A stretch of DNA of 64,000 bases from Leguminivora glycinivorella (Eukaryota > Arthropoda > Insecta > Lepidoptera > Tortricidae): NCBI RefSeq assembly GCF_023078275.1, contig NC_062972.1, forward strand, positions 14,649,691-14,713,690. The letters run 5' to 3'. Below the pieces are notes generated by a model. It was not told where the DNA came from. It did not search any database and was given only the letters and a program-made list of their open reading frames with translations. The position numbers and the translations under genes were made by a program. Shown here piece after piece: positions 12,431-22,291 of this stretch. Positions within the stretch are counted from its first letter, which is position 1, and the number at the start of each line of letters is the position of its first letter.

Positions 12431-12700
12431 GACGGCCGGTCTGGCTCAGTCTGTAGTGACCCTGCCTGCTAAGCCGCGGTCCTGGGTTCGAATCCCGGTA
12501 AGGGCATTTATTTGTGTGATGAGCACAGATATTTGTTCCTGAGTCATGGATGTTTTCTATGTATGTAAGTATGTATTTATCTATTTAAGTATGTATATCG
12601 TCGCTTAGCACCCATAGTACAAGCTTTGCTTAGTTTGGGGCTAAGTTGATCTGTGTAAGGTGTCCCCAATACTTTTATTTATTTATTTTTATTTATTTAA
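12431..12700 (+). mobile_element. tRNA-derived SINE, copy 1
   Basis: The head GACGGCCGGTCTGGCTCAGT holds an A-box-like site, and the B box GGTTCGAATCC is at 12485-12495. The tRNA-unrelated body runs GATGAGCACAGATATTTG to GTATATCGTCGCTTAGCACC, and the tail is TTTATTTATTT. Copies with the same layout are at 36402-36655 (minus) and 51714-51979 (plus), with a decayed fragment at 22100-22280. Transcription would be by RNA polymerase III from the internal boxes, with mobilisation by a partner LINE. The cloverleaf is not intact, so it is not a tRNA gene. Confidence 0.88.
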
Positions 12701-12701
12701 T

Positions 12702-12795
12702 CGAGGGAGTCACTTATGTGTTGCTGGCCTTTGAGAACCTTTGTACTTGCTTCTGGAAGAATTCCATGTCATAGCTCAAAGAAGGTTACACTGAA
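12702..12795 (-). mobile_element. LINE 3' UTR fragment
   Basis: GGGAGTCACTTATG, then TGCTGGCCTTTGAGAACC, then CCATGTCATAGC match the 42615-42690 region base for base at most sites. That region is the 3' part of a LINE on the minus strand. Only about 90 bp survive here. Confidence 0.6.
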
Positions 12796-12934
12796 AAGTG
12801 ATTTAACTAGTGGAGCCGAACCGTCGCGGTTTCTTGGAAGGCACGTTCAGAAGCATCACGTTACAGGTATGAAGATGCGGTGGATGTTCGGCTTTACGCG
12901 CCCTGCCGGCCGATTATGCTTCCAATTTTATTAT

Positions 12935-13014
12935 TTATCAACGTGGATAAGACACCTGTCACTCACACTGATACACTTGCCAGAACGTGACGCATGCTTT
13001 ATCCACGTTGATAA
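12935..13014. repeat. 80-bp hairpin repeat
   Basis: TTATCAACGTGGATAA (12935-12950) and TTATCCACGTTGATAA (12999-13014) form a perfect 16-bp inverted repeat. The spacer contains partly pairing CACTCAC/GTGACG words. It is likely a tiny MITE or its remnant. It abuts the 121-bp-minisatellite element that begins at 13020. Confidence 0.65.
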
Positions 13015-13019
13015 GTGAT

Positions 13020-14065
13020 ATAATTTTTAAGAAAAAAAAACCGTCGCCTTTCGGGTTCTGGTGAAAGTTACTTGCGAATGTTGGATTATGTAGAAATGTG
13101 TAGGTATTTTTTAAAACTGCTTTTAATGCTTTAATTATTAGATGGCAACATAAATGAATATACGTATAACGTTAAGGTTTGAGGAGTTTCCTCAATTCCT
13201 CATGAATCCGATATTATATTATAAGAAATCGAAGCTTGACAAACTTTGACTTGAAAACTCAATATGCTTAACAAACATAACTAAATAAATAAATGTCACT
13301 GTTCTGAACTTAAATGCATGCTTTTCTTGCAAAAATACCAAAGTCACTTATGAGTGTGCCGTTCAGATTTGAGGAGTACGGTTCTGACTATCATCAGCAG
13401 TTCCACTGCACCAAATGTCACTGTTCTGGACGCAAGTGCATGCTGTTCTTATAAAAATACCAAAGTCACTATAAGCGTGCCGTTCAGATTTGAGGAGTTC
13501 GGTTCTGACCATCAGCAGTTCCACTGTACCAAATGTCACTGTTCTAGACGTAAGCGCATGCTGTTCTTCTAAAAATGGCAAAGTCACTATAAGCGTGCCG
13601 TTCAGATTTGAGGAGTTCGGTTCTGACCATCATCAGCAATTCCGCTGCACCAAATGTCACTGTTCTGGATGAAAGTGCATGCTGTTCTTATAAAAATACC
13701 AAAGTCACTATAAGCGTGCCGTTCAGATTTGAAGAGTTCTATTCTGGCCATCATCAGCAGTTCCACTGCACCAAATGTCACTGTTCCGTACCTAAATGCA
13801 TGCTGTTCCTTTAAAAACACAAAAATCACTATATGTATGCCTTTCAGATTCGAGGAGTTCCCTCGATTTCTCCAGGATCCCATCATCAGAACTGGGTTCT
13901 GAGAAAAATGGGACCAATCTGTATGCATATACATTCAATTAAAAAAAAAAATTTCAAAATCGGTCCAGTAACGACGGAGATATCGAGGAACAAACATTAA
14001 AAAAAAAAAAACATACAGACGACTTGATAACCGTCCTTCTTGAGATATGAGGCGACGGTTAAAAA
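13020..14065 (+). mobile_element. TIR element with 121-bp minisatellite, copy 1
   Basis: AACCGTCGCC (13039-13048) and GGCGACGGTT (14051-14060) are inverted ends. The copy at 22292-23452 shares both boundaries (ATAATTTTTAAG at the left, GGTTAAAAA at the right) and the whole interior. Inside are four full tandem units of 118-122 bp (starting near 13337, 13459, 13577 and 13698) plus partial units. The right part, with CCTCGATTTCTCCAGGATCC and ATCGAGGAACA, also occurs at 56955-57170. There is no protein: unit length is not a multiple of three, so the reading frame shifts at each unit. Confidence 0.8.
13337..13817 (+). repeat. 121-bp tandem array, four units
   Basis: Each unit runs ACCAAAGTCACTATAAGCGT, then GCCGTTCAGATTTGAGGAG, then CATCATCAGCAGTTCCACTG, then ACCAAATGTCACTGTTC, and ends in a TGCATGCTGTTC block and AAAAAT. 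The third unit starts GGCAAAG in both element copies, so unit order is shared and the array predates their separation. Confidence 0.9.
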
Positions 14066-14236
14066 TTGCAAGCATAGTAGGCCTGCCGCATCCATAATAC
14101 GTACATCCATAATAGCCTCACAGTCCGTGACATAGCGGAGAAGCTCCAAGAATGCCACCCGTGGTTCAACCGCGTTTGTCGCAGCCCAGCCGACTACTAG
14201 TAAGGCGGCGGAATTGAAAAAAGTCGTCTAGTTTTG

Positions 14237-16357
14237 AAGTTGATGTGACTGGAGAGTATACTGCTGACAAGTGGTATCGTTGTGATCGGTAGACTTTACT
14301 GAGTACGAAATAATGACTTGTCACTTTCTCAGACTGTGGGGGGGTTAACTATGACGTCACAAAGATCGCGGTCCCGGGTTTCAATTTTTTGCCAATTTGT
14401 CTAGAACCCCTTATCCAATTTTGAAAAATGAGGTGTCGATTGAAAGCGTATAACATGCTGATTAAGATTTATTATATGTGAAGAGTATAGTTTTGTTAGT
14501 TATTTTTTAATTAATAATAATGCAAAAAATACTTTTTTTTTACTCTCTTTTTTGATTTTTGTGACTCAAAAAGGCAATGAAAACGGCCACTTAGCTAAAA
14601 AATATGTTATATAAATCATTTAACTACATTATTAAGCTATCTGTTGCTTTTTAAATTTCTACGATCGGATAATAAATAAGCAAACTACAACCACATACCT
14701 GTAGGCGGGGAGTACCGCTTGACACGCGTTCCCATACATTCGGCGTCTACCAAATTACACCTCGCGCAAAATTCGTTTCAAGCAGATATACCTCTAATCT
14801 TATTCATCGTAACCTATCAATATTGGTATCATTTGAAAGTACAATTAAAGTACTTTAAGAAACAATGTCAATCATTTTCATAAAATCAATAATCGCCAGT
14901 CTGTGGTGGTTACAAAGGAAAAAAGTGGGTATGCAATTTGACTGGTTTCCTAGGTTTGATACCCTAGACGAGTTTAAAAGGGGAGGTAAAGGTGACATAT
15001 GGGTTGTTCTCTGGCCTAAAAGCTATACAGAGGGTCAGGGGAGAAAAAAACTAGGGTTTAAGTTTAGTTTTAAGTTATTTTTTTTTTATTTGTTGATTTT
15101 ATTGTGTTTAATTTTTTTGTAATTTTATCAAGGATACACATTGGTTTCTTTTGCTGAAAATTCCCTTTTTTATGAGAAATGTTATGAATTTCATGGCATT
15201 TTCCGATAGAGACTAAAATTAACTTTCAAATAAGGGCACATAGTCATACTGATACATAGTCATACCCTTAATATTATATAAGTAAAAGTATGACTATGTG
15301 GCCTACTGATACATAGTCATACCCTTAATATTATATAAGTAAAAGTATGACTATGTGGCCTTATTTGAAAGTTAATTTTAGTCTCTATCGGAAAAAGCCA
15401 TAAAATTCATAACATTTCTCATAAAAAAGGCAACTTTTAGCAAAAGAAACCAACGTGTATCCTTGATAAAATTACAAAAAAATTTAACACAATAAAATCA
15501 ACAAATAAAGGAAAAAATAACTTAAAACTAAACTTAAACCCTAGTTTTTTCTCCCCTGACCCTCTGTGTAGCTTTTAGGCCAGAGAAAAACCCATATGTC
15601 ACCTTTACCTCCCCTTTTAAACTCGTCTAGGGTATCAAACCTAGGAAACCAGTCAAATTGCATACCCACTTTTTTCCTTTGTAACCACCACAGACTGGCG
15701 ATTATTGATTTTAAAAAAATGATTTACATTGTTTTTTAAAGTACTTTAATTGTGCTTTCAAATGATATCAATATTGATAGGTTACGATGAATAAGATTAG
15801 AGGTATATCTGCTTGAAACGAATTTTGCGCGAGGTGTAATTTGGTAGACGCCGAATGTATGGGAACGCGTGTCAAGCGGTACTCCCCGCCTACAGGTATG
15901 TGGTTGTAGTTTGCTCATTTATTATCCGATCGTAGAAATTCAAAAAGCAACAGATAGCTTAATAATGTAGTTAAATGATTTATATAACATATTTTTTAGC
16001 TAAGTGGCCGTTTTCATTGCCTTTTTGAGTCACAAAAATCAAAAAAGAGAGTAAAAAAAACGTATTTTTTGCATTATTGTTAATTAAAAAATAACTAACA
16101 AAACTATACTTTTCACATATAATAAATCTTAATCAGCATGTTATACGCTTTCAATCGACTTCTCATTTTTAAAAATTGGATAAGGGGTTCTAGACAAATT
16201 GGCAAAAAAATTAAACCCGGGACCGCGATCTTTGTGACGTCATAGTTAACCCCCCCACAGTCTGAGAAAGTGACAAGTCATTATTTCGTACTCAGTAAAG
16301 TCTACCGATCACAACGATACCACTTGTCAGCAGTATACTCTCCAGTCACATCAACTT
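14237..16357. repeat. 2.1-kb palindrome with 1-kb arms
   Basis: The left arm (14237 to about 15265) and right arm (about 15340 to 16357) are inverted copies. The outer ends are AAGTTGATGTGACTGGAGAG and its complement. By eye they differ at about 2 percent over the outer 290 bp, with small indels further in. A 57-bp direct duplication fills the centre. A frame in the left arm (14865-15122, 85 codons, Trp-rich) has no recognised domain. In the right arm its ATG is followed at once by TAA and a frameshift appears later, so it is probably not coding. The outer flanks show no convincing target duplication. Confidence 0.93.
15245..15358 (+). repeat. Palindrome centre: 57-bp tandem duplication
   Basis: TGATACATAGTCATACCC to GTATGACTATGTGGCC occurs twice in tandem. 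Each copy is itself an inverted repeat (ACATAGTCATA...TATGACTATGT), so the loop of the large palindrome is made of two small palindromes. Confidence 0.85.
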
Positions 16358-16400
16358 TTCCCGAGACCCTCTCGCCGCTCTACTATACGTAAGAAACAAA

Positions 16401-16545
16401 TCGTCACTACTTTTAACAAAACTTGTATCTTCGTCTGTCAATGAAAAGAAAATTGTAGTAAGTATGTATGGAATGCATATAAACTTACTGCGTTTTAACT
16501 TTGAGGAACAGCGTGAGATACGAGATTTTTTAAAAGTAGTGACGA
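16401..16545. mobile_element. MITE with TCGTCACTACTTTTAA ends, copy 1
   Basis: The inverted ends are TCGTCACTACTTTTAA and TTAAAAGTAGTGACGA. The 112-bp copy at 54366-54477 has the same ends and interior. This copy carries an extra 33 bp after GAAAAGAAAAT, itself hairpin-like (GTAAGTATGTATG...GCATATAAACTTAC). Confidence 0.85.
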
Positions 16546-16602
16546 AATGCTTTAGCCATGTCCTTGTTGGCAAACCAAAAACGTGATCATAGATTAAATG
16601 TA

Positions 16603-16833
16603 AGAAGATTATACCATCCCATACCTTAAAAGGCGACCGCCTAAAAGCGTGCAATAAGTAGTTGTTGCCATCGATTATACTAGTATTTAGATGGCGTTAA
16701 GTGTCACTTTCGACATACATTTATGGCTCGAAAGTGACACTTAACGCCAATATAGGCATTTTTTTTGTGGCGCCATCTACTTTTGTACGCTTTTAGACTG
16801 TCGCCTTTTAGGTATGGGATGGTATAATCTTCT
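16603..16833. mobile_element. MITE with nested hairpin
   Basis: AGAAGATTATACCATCCCAT (left) and its complement (right, ending 16833) start arms of roughly 50 bp. Within them sits a second inverted repeat, GCGTTAAGTGTCACTTTCG with its complement (about 16693-16757). There is no coding frame. The two levels suggest one hairpin element inserted in another, or a compound foldback. Confidence 0.8.
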
Positions 16834-17565
16834 AATATTTAATTTATGACGTGATGCAATAGTTGTAAAAGCGGACATGAGCGTATTGAGCGTAAACGTC
16901 GTTAAAGGGGACGTCCAGGAGGCTAGGAGGAGGAAAGGTAGTCGAAATTGACAAAGACCAGGATAACGCTACGCAGAAGTGGAAAATTTTTATTTGAATT
17001 TTATTATTTTGTAGGTCAAATTTTTCCAATAAAAAGAATTTGATTACAAAGGGTGAATCACTGAAGCGTGATAGTGTGTTGCTTTTTAATTATAATTTTG
17101 TACGCTAAACTTCGGTTCTATTTTTATACAAAAGCCCATAATTTTCTTAGCTGAACTTATAACATTTCTCTTGTGATTTTGTCATGCTAAATAACCCTGT
17201 AATCAATAATAGACACCGAAAATCTTAGCAAAAATATGACAAAATTGTAATTCAATATGATCATTATACTTTGTACTTTTTAGTCATACCTTGAACACTC
17301 CACAACCAAGACAACTACCAATGGACCAACATCTCTGTAAAAGAATGCACAGTAAATGGGCCGTGAGCTTTTAGGATCATTATGTACATTTAGCAATAAA
17401 TATATTACCTACAAACGTTTGAAGTGCCAAAAAGATGTGTATATAATGTATGAATGAATGAATGAATGAGACTTTATTCGAAACACATTTACAACAACAT
17501 CAAAGTAGGCTTAAATCTAGGAAAATTAATGAAGTTACCGTGCTAAGGGTGGTTTCGATTCTAAT
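16834..17565. other. Stretch without a gene
   Basis: Only a short (AATG)n run at about 17452-17468 is notable. Confidence 0.4.
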
Positions 17566-17659
17566 GAACAAATGTTGATCAGTTTATACTTTTCTCCATA
17601 AGGAGAAATAGCCTACAGTTCAATTCTTCGCCTTTGTTACAGGCCCCACTCTGTATATG
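17566..17659 (-). repeat. ACAGGGTGGGGCC-end repeat fragment, inverted copy
   Basis: This is the inverse of 7454-7535: AACAAATGTTGATCAGTTTA through CCTACAGTT and TTGTTACAGGCCCCACTC to GTATA. It is about 10 bp longer in the middle than the first copy. Confidence 0.6.
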
Positions 17660-18488
17660 TCATGACGTTATTGCCTGTAAATTAAAGTCGTGTATAAATA
17701 TTCTTTGGATTCTGGCTGTACATATTTTATTAGAACCGATCTCGAAAAACCTTTAACAAATAATTAAAATAGAAGAATATAATTTTAATATTCTTTAAAC
17801 TTTTGGTGTTACCGTCGTATAAAGATAACCATATATGACAACATTTATGTAAAACAAATAGCGAAGAAATTAATTTCAAGCAAATTACAAAAAGAGGGTG
17901 GGGTTACCTTACCTCTACTATGCCTTTCCTTTCATAGAAAAAAAAGTAACCTCAAAATTAAATTAAAAAAGACTGGTCATTCGGTTGGGGTCGAGATCAA
18001 TATCGTACACAAGGAAGAGACTGAATATATTCAATTAAATACTTTATCCACCATTGTGGGTATAGCCCTGTAAACCTGCGTCAAGTGCACGAAGGAAATT
18101 CATTCGGTCCAGTGAATATTTCGAAGTTCCAGGAAACTGGGTAGTGGCTATTAGCAGTAAGAGAGCCGCTTTTGAGAATACAAGCTGATAGTAATTGTCC
18201 TACAAACAATAATATAGTATTTCATGCAACCGGCATTTAAGGACGACAAAAAAGACGAGTGGCGTGGGTCACTATTGAAGGCGAAGCCGAAAATTGTTAA
18301 TAAAGACGCCGCGAGTATTTTTTTGACTCAGTTAAACACCGTTGCATACAATACTTTTTCTACGACCATGCACTCAGTTTTTAATAGTTTTCTAGAATAA
18401 CTTTCGTGAAATTCACACTGTTTCCTGTATTTTGACGCAAAGGTTTGGATTGCCAGCGCTCGAGCCAGCTGCCCAAAGCCATTCCTGG
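17660..18488. other. Stretch without a gene
   Basis: I see no supportable feature here. Confidence 0.4.
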
Positions 18489-18592
18489 CCGGCTTCCCGC
18501 GCATGCGCGCAATATCGTTATAGCAATGCGTTACATAGCCAAACAATGCGTTTTAAATTTTTTCGTTACTGCGCGCATGCGCGGGAAGCCGG
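18489..18592. repeat. GC-rich hairpin with NRF1/Ewg-like sites
   Basis: CCGGCTTCCCGCGCATGCGC (18489 on) and GCGCATGCGCGGGAAGCCGG (ending 18592) are arms of a perfect 22-bp inverted repeat about 60 bp apart. Each arm contains GCGCATGCGC, the palindromic core of NRF1 (insect Ewg) sites. It is likely a small MITE; regulatory use is inference. Confidence 0.7.
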
Positions 18593-19620
18593 CGGAGGCA
18601 GGCTTTGAGAAATTGACTTTTATATAGGGTTTTATATAGATATGCACGACCCTGTAAATGACGAATAACAGTTCGGGAGTAGAAAAAAATATTATGGATA
18701 TCCGTATTATCCGGATTCTCAAAATGTATGTATCCTAAAACATACTTGTAACTACTTCATACCGAGTAACATGTTATATTTTCGCTGACGAAAAAAACTA
18801 AAAAAAAACTTGCGTTTATCTTGATTAAGACTTTCTCAAAGTCGTATTGGAGTGATGGATTTGCTATAACTGTCTGCGTCATATAATCTCGTAACCAGGG
18901 TCATTCTCCAGCCACTTGCTATCTATACTGCCTTCTTGATCCGAACAAGTACCTATTTACTCAACTACTTACCAGTTCTCGGAAATGGTCGTGCCACGCT
19001 CTATTGGGATCAATCTATCATCGCCAATGGGACGATTGTAGCCAATAGGCCTGACACAGCTGACAGATCGATCGCAGCGCTGTCCCGTGTGGGCCGTGCT
19101 TAACTGCTTATCGATGTTACCATTCTCAATAAAAAGAATCTCGTGGAAATATACAAAAAGTCCAGCATGGAGATTGGCACTGGCATTACGGATAACCGTC
19201 ATATGAAATTTGACGATAATTCGCCGTATTAGTAACAACGAATTACGGGACTAAATGGTTTAAAAAAACGTAATCTCCAATCGGCCATATTGACTGAAAC
19301 ACGCTGTAATATAAGACGCCATCATATCATATTCATTGAACAGCAATATAACGACAATGACAGTTATTTTCCCACGACCTAAATAGACGACATGTAAAAA
19401 AATTAGTTCGTTCATGTTTGGATAGTTTTAATATTTATTATGTACCTACAAACATTATTATTATTTATACAAACGATATACACATTTATTTGTTACTCTT
19501 ACTATACAAACATTAATACAATATTTAACTTACTTACTTGCTTCGCCGATGACTCAAAATGAGTCTTTGCCTCGAACACAAGATTTTATACATGTTTAAA
19601 TAAACTAACCTAACCTAACC
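18593..19620. other. Stretch without a gene
   Basis: There is no gene I can support. AACCTAACCTAACC near 19608-19621 resembles insect telomere repeat, but only about three units are present. Confidence 0.4.
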
Positions 19621-19862
19621 ACAAAATTAAAATTTTGAATAAAACCCCGACCGCAACATAGTTGACCGATTTTCATGAAACATGGCTAAGATCACTCTCG
19701 ACTAACTCAGCTTTCAAACAAAAAAAAAACTAAAAAAAATCGGTTCATCCGTTCGGGAGCTACGATGTCACAGACAGACAGGCAGACAGACAGACAAACA
19801 GACAGACTGACAGACACGTCAAACTTATAACACCCCGTCGATTTTGCGTAAGGGGTTAAAAA
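19621..19862 (+). repeat. Interspersed repeat ending AAGGGGTTAAAAA
   Basis: The order of blocks is GAATAAAACCCCGACCGCAA, ACCGATTTTCATGAAACATG, ATCGGTTCATCCGTTCGGGA, a CAGACAGA-rich run and CCCCGTCGATTTTGCGTAAG with GGGTTAAAA. This is the typical layout of lepidopteran dispersed repeats. Only one copy lies in the window, so the call rests on recognition of the layout. Confidence 0.55.
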
Positions 19863-20682
19863 TAAAAATAAATCTTTTTAATTATTTAGCTGAATGGATT
19901 TATTGCCATGTTAGCCAACATGGCAAAAAATCCATCATGGCAAAAAATCATCGTCTCAAACATAAAATTACAGAAAATAAAAAGTAATGTCGAGACCGTA
20001 TTTCGCTCAGTGTAGGAATGTAAATACTCGTATGTATAACAGTAAAACAATTGTTATTGGAATTAATTTTTGTAATATTTTAGTTAACTGTAGACTTTGA
20101 CAGAAATGTTTATTACAAGGTTATTGCTAGTTTACGCATATAATTTTTCTCCTATTAGGATTGAAAGAGCTCGCAATTCTGCGTGGAAAACATAAAAAAT
20201 TCCAAATCTAAAAAAAAGTGGGGCGGACAACTTTGAAAAAAATGGCCCTTCAGCTCGTTTACTCGCAACTTTTTGTTTGTATCTCAGTTAAAAACAAATC
20301 TTATTGCGTTTAGACCCTTCCACATATGATTAAAATGTCTAAAGACAGTTATTTTATATCGGAATTACGACTGGGAAGTTTATGTCACTTTTATAACGTA
20401 TTATTAGCAGTTCTCAGAACCGTTAAACCGAGCGAGTGATAAACAACTCGATCAATAGCGTCCACTGGCGAGAAACGGGTAACAAAATGTTTGATCATGC
20501 GAATACTGTCTATTTATATCAGAGAGGATTGATTCAAAAGGCCCATATATGATTGGGGTATGTTAATCGGCTAATAGCTTTCCACGTATCGGAGATCTTA
20601 CGGTTGTCTCTTTATTAATTTCTGGACCAATTGATCCTATAACCGGGTGGGATCAAAGACGGTTTACCTGTGTAAACATTCT
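19863..20682. other. Stretch without a gene
   Basis: Only a small hairpin near 19905-19925 (TTGCCATGTTAGCCAACATG) stands out. Confidence 0.4.
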
Positions 20683-20828
20683 AGAGATACCAGGGGGGTT
20701 ACCATGATGTACCAAAGCCGTTCAGTTCAGGTTGAGAGAGAGGGACGGATAAATGGTATAGCCGTGTCCCTTTCTCTTGACCTAAACTGAACGGCTTTAG
20801 TGCTTCATGGTAACCCTCCAGAGATACC
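20683..20828. mobile_element. 128-bp MITE with 9-bp target duplication (Mutator-like candidate)
   Basis: The element is 20692-20819. The ends GGGTTACCATGATG and CTTCATGGTAACCC are inverted, and pairing continues through AAAGCCGTTCAGTT/AACTGAACGGCTTT. AGAGATACC flanks it exactly on both sides (20683-20691 and 20820-20828). A 9-bp duplication is typical of Mutator-like elements. Confidence 0.85.
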
Positions 20829-21034
20829 TATACAGTCCAAATTATGAGCATTTTTACAAACCAACATGCATAGACGACCTTTTTGCCATTTTCTTAGAAA
20901 ATTGATCATATATTTTTGGCATGTTGGCTTCTAAAGATGTTTTTGAACTCGACCGCGGTAGGTACATTTGTTTGCTTTTGCACAGTTACAGCTTGATGCG
21001 AATTTTCAATAAAAGCCTAAATTAGGTTCTGTAT

Positions 21035-21816
21035 AGCCTGACAAGTTTTTATTTGACCCTCGCCGCGTTGCGGATTTACAGTTGAACTAATTTCTTTTAC
21101 TGGCAAGGATTTTTTTGACACCCGTCATCGAAAGTCATCGAATGTCAGTGATGTAAACTAGAAGTAAATATTTTAAAATTTCTAACGGTTTCATCGCAAA
21201 TATGCCAAAAATAATATTAAAAAAAAAAAAAAAAACATTCAGTCGAATTGAGAACCTCCTCCTTTTTTGAAGTCGGTTAAAAAGTGAAAACAATTATACT
21301 GAACGTGATAAATTACGTACAACAAAAAAGGATGAAGGATTTTACAGCATTTCGATCACAATGTTCCGAGATAGGTTGTTGACATGTCCGGTACTGACGG
21401 TTTATAGTGCGGTTCTCCTGTATTGATTAGTTGGTTTCGATTTAGCTTAATATATGTTTTGTTCTTATTGATGGTGTCTGTAGCTCTGCCGTGAAAAATA
21501 TTGAAAGAAATAAGGAGGCTGTTCCATCATTTCCAACAGTACAAAACAAGGCCCAACGTAAAAAGAAAACAAACATCGACGACTCCGATAAAGGCACAAG
21601 ATTCATGGATTTTAGGCTGTGCGGAAAGAAGTTAGCAAGTCTTAAAACCTAGCTTAATAAATTTTGATTCGCTAAAACCATGTTTTAATTTTCTACAAAT
21701 ATTAACGCGAAACCAGTACACACTGTCCCCATTATACATGACGTCCGCACATTATTGCCATATGAAAACGATTTGTAGCGACACTCTATCAGGGTCAAAT
21801 AAAAACTTGTCAGGCT
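21035..21816. mobile_element. Possible TIR element, 26-bp perfect ends
   Basis: AGCCTGACAAGTTTTTATTT with GACCCT (21035-21060) and its exact complement (21791-21816) bound 782 bp. The interior holds a repeat tail at 21220-21282 (ATTCAGTCGAATTGAGAACC then GAAGTCGGTTAAAA), which is also seen at 57118-57168, and an unidentified open frame at 21446-21652. The ends could also be two independent inverted repeat fragments. Confidence 0.5.
21446..21652 (+). pseudogene. Unidentified coding-like frame followed by AATAAA
   Basis: An open frame of 68 codons runs from the codon after a TAG (21443-21445) to TAG at 21650-21652. It has no ATG near its start. The peptide is rich in Lys, Asn and Ser, contains NIDDSDKGTRFMDFRLCGKK, and reads like real protein more than like chance AT-rich sequence. 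AATAAA follows the stop within about 10 bases. I do not recognise the family. It may be an exon or retrocopy fragment captured by the surrounding TIR element, or a chance frame. Confidence 0.3.
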
Positions 21817-22099
21817 TTACAAGCCTAAAACAAAGCGACTATCAGTCATTATTTAAAATATTGAAATTGACGTTTATAAAATATATACTAGTACATAAGA
21901 GTAACGAATGATGATTTAAAATTTATGAGAAAAAATCCTTCTGATCGAGTTGCCGATCTATATCGTATTCAGATCTAGTTTTTGGTCTCTGACTGTTACT
22001 CCGTTTTTAGTTTGCAGATAGAAAAAATAAAATTCTGAATTGTAATTTGTAAAGGATAAATAACCTTATTTTTTGTTTACATTTGTGAGTAGACTGCTT
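21817..22099. other. Stretch without a gene
   Basis: I see no supportable feature here. Confidence 0.4.
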
Positions 22100-22280
22100 G
22101 GCAAGTTGTTTACGCTCTTTTTTATTTGCGTGTTTATCACGAATATTTATTTCTGAGAGATGGATGTTTTATACTTATAAAATATGTGCTTTATAACAAA
22201 TTCTATTGGTCCATACATAAAGGTAAGTATGTATAGCGTCACCTAGCCTATTACCTAACCGCAGTATTAGCTTTGCTTAA
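22100..22280 (+). repeat. Decayed SINE body fragment
   Basis: TATTTCTGAGAGATGGATGT, GTATGTATAGCGTCACCTAG and AGTATTAGCTTTGCTTA align in order with the body of the SINE at 12431-12700 (CCTGAGTCATGGATG, ATATCGTCGCTTAG, GTACAAGCTTTGCTTA). The tRNA head and the tail are missing. Confidence 0.5.
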
Positions 22281-22291
22281 GCAGTTAGGTA

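Noticed and set aside
12440..12500. tRNA gene
   Set aside because: A and B boxes are present but the stems do not pair as a cloverleaf and a SINE body and tail follow.
14865..15122. 85-codon Trp-rich frame in the palindrome as a gene
   Set aside because: The mirror copy in the other arm has a stop right after the ATG and a later frameshift, so the frame is not kept.
19605..19621. Telomere-type (TTAGG)n
   Set aside because: Only about three units, common by chance in AT-rich insect DNA.
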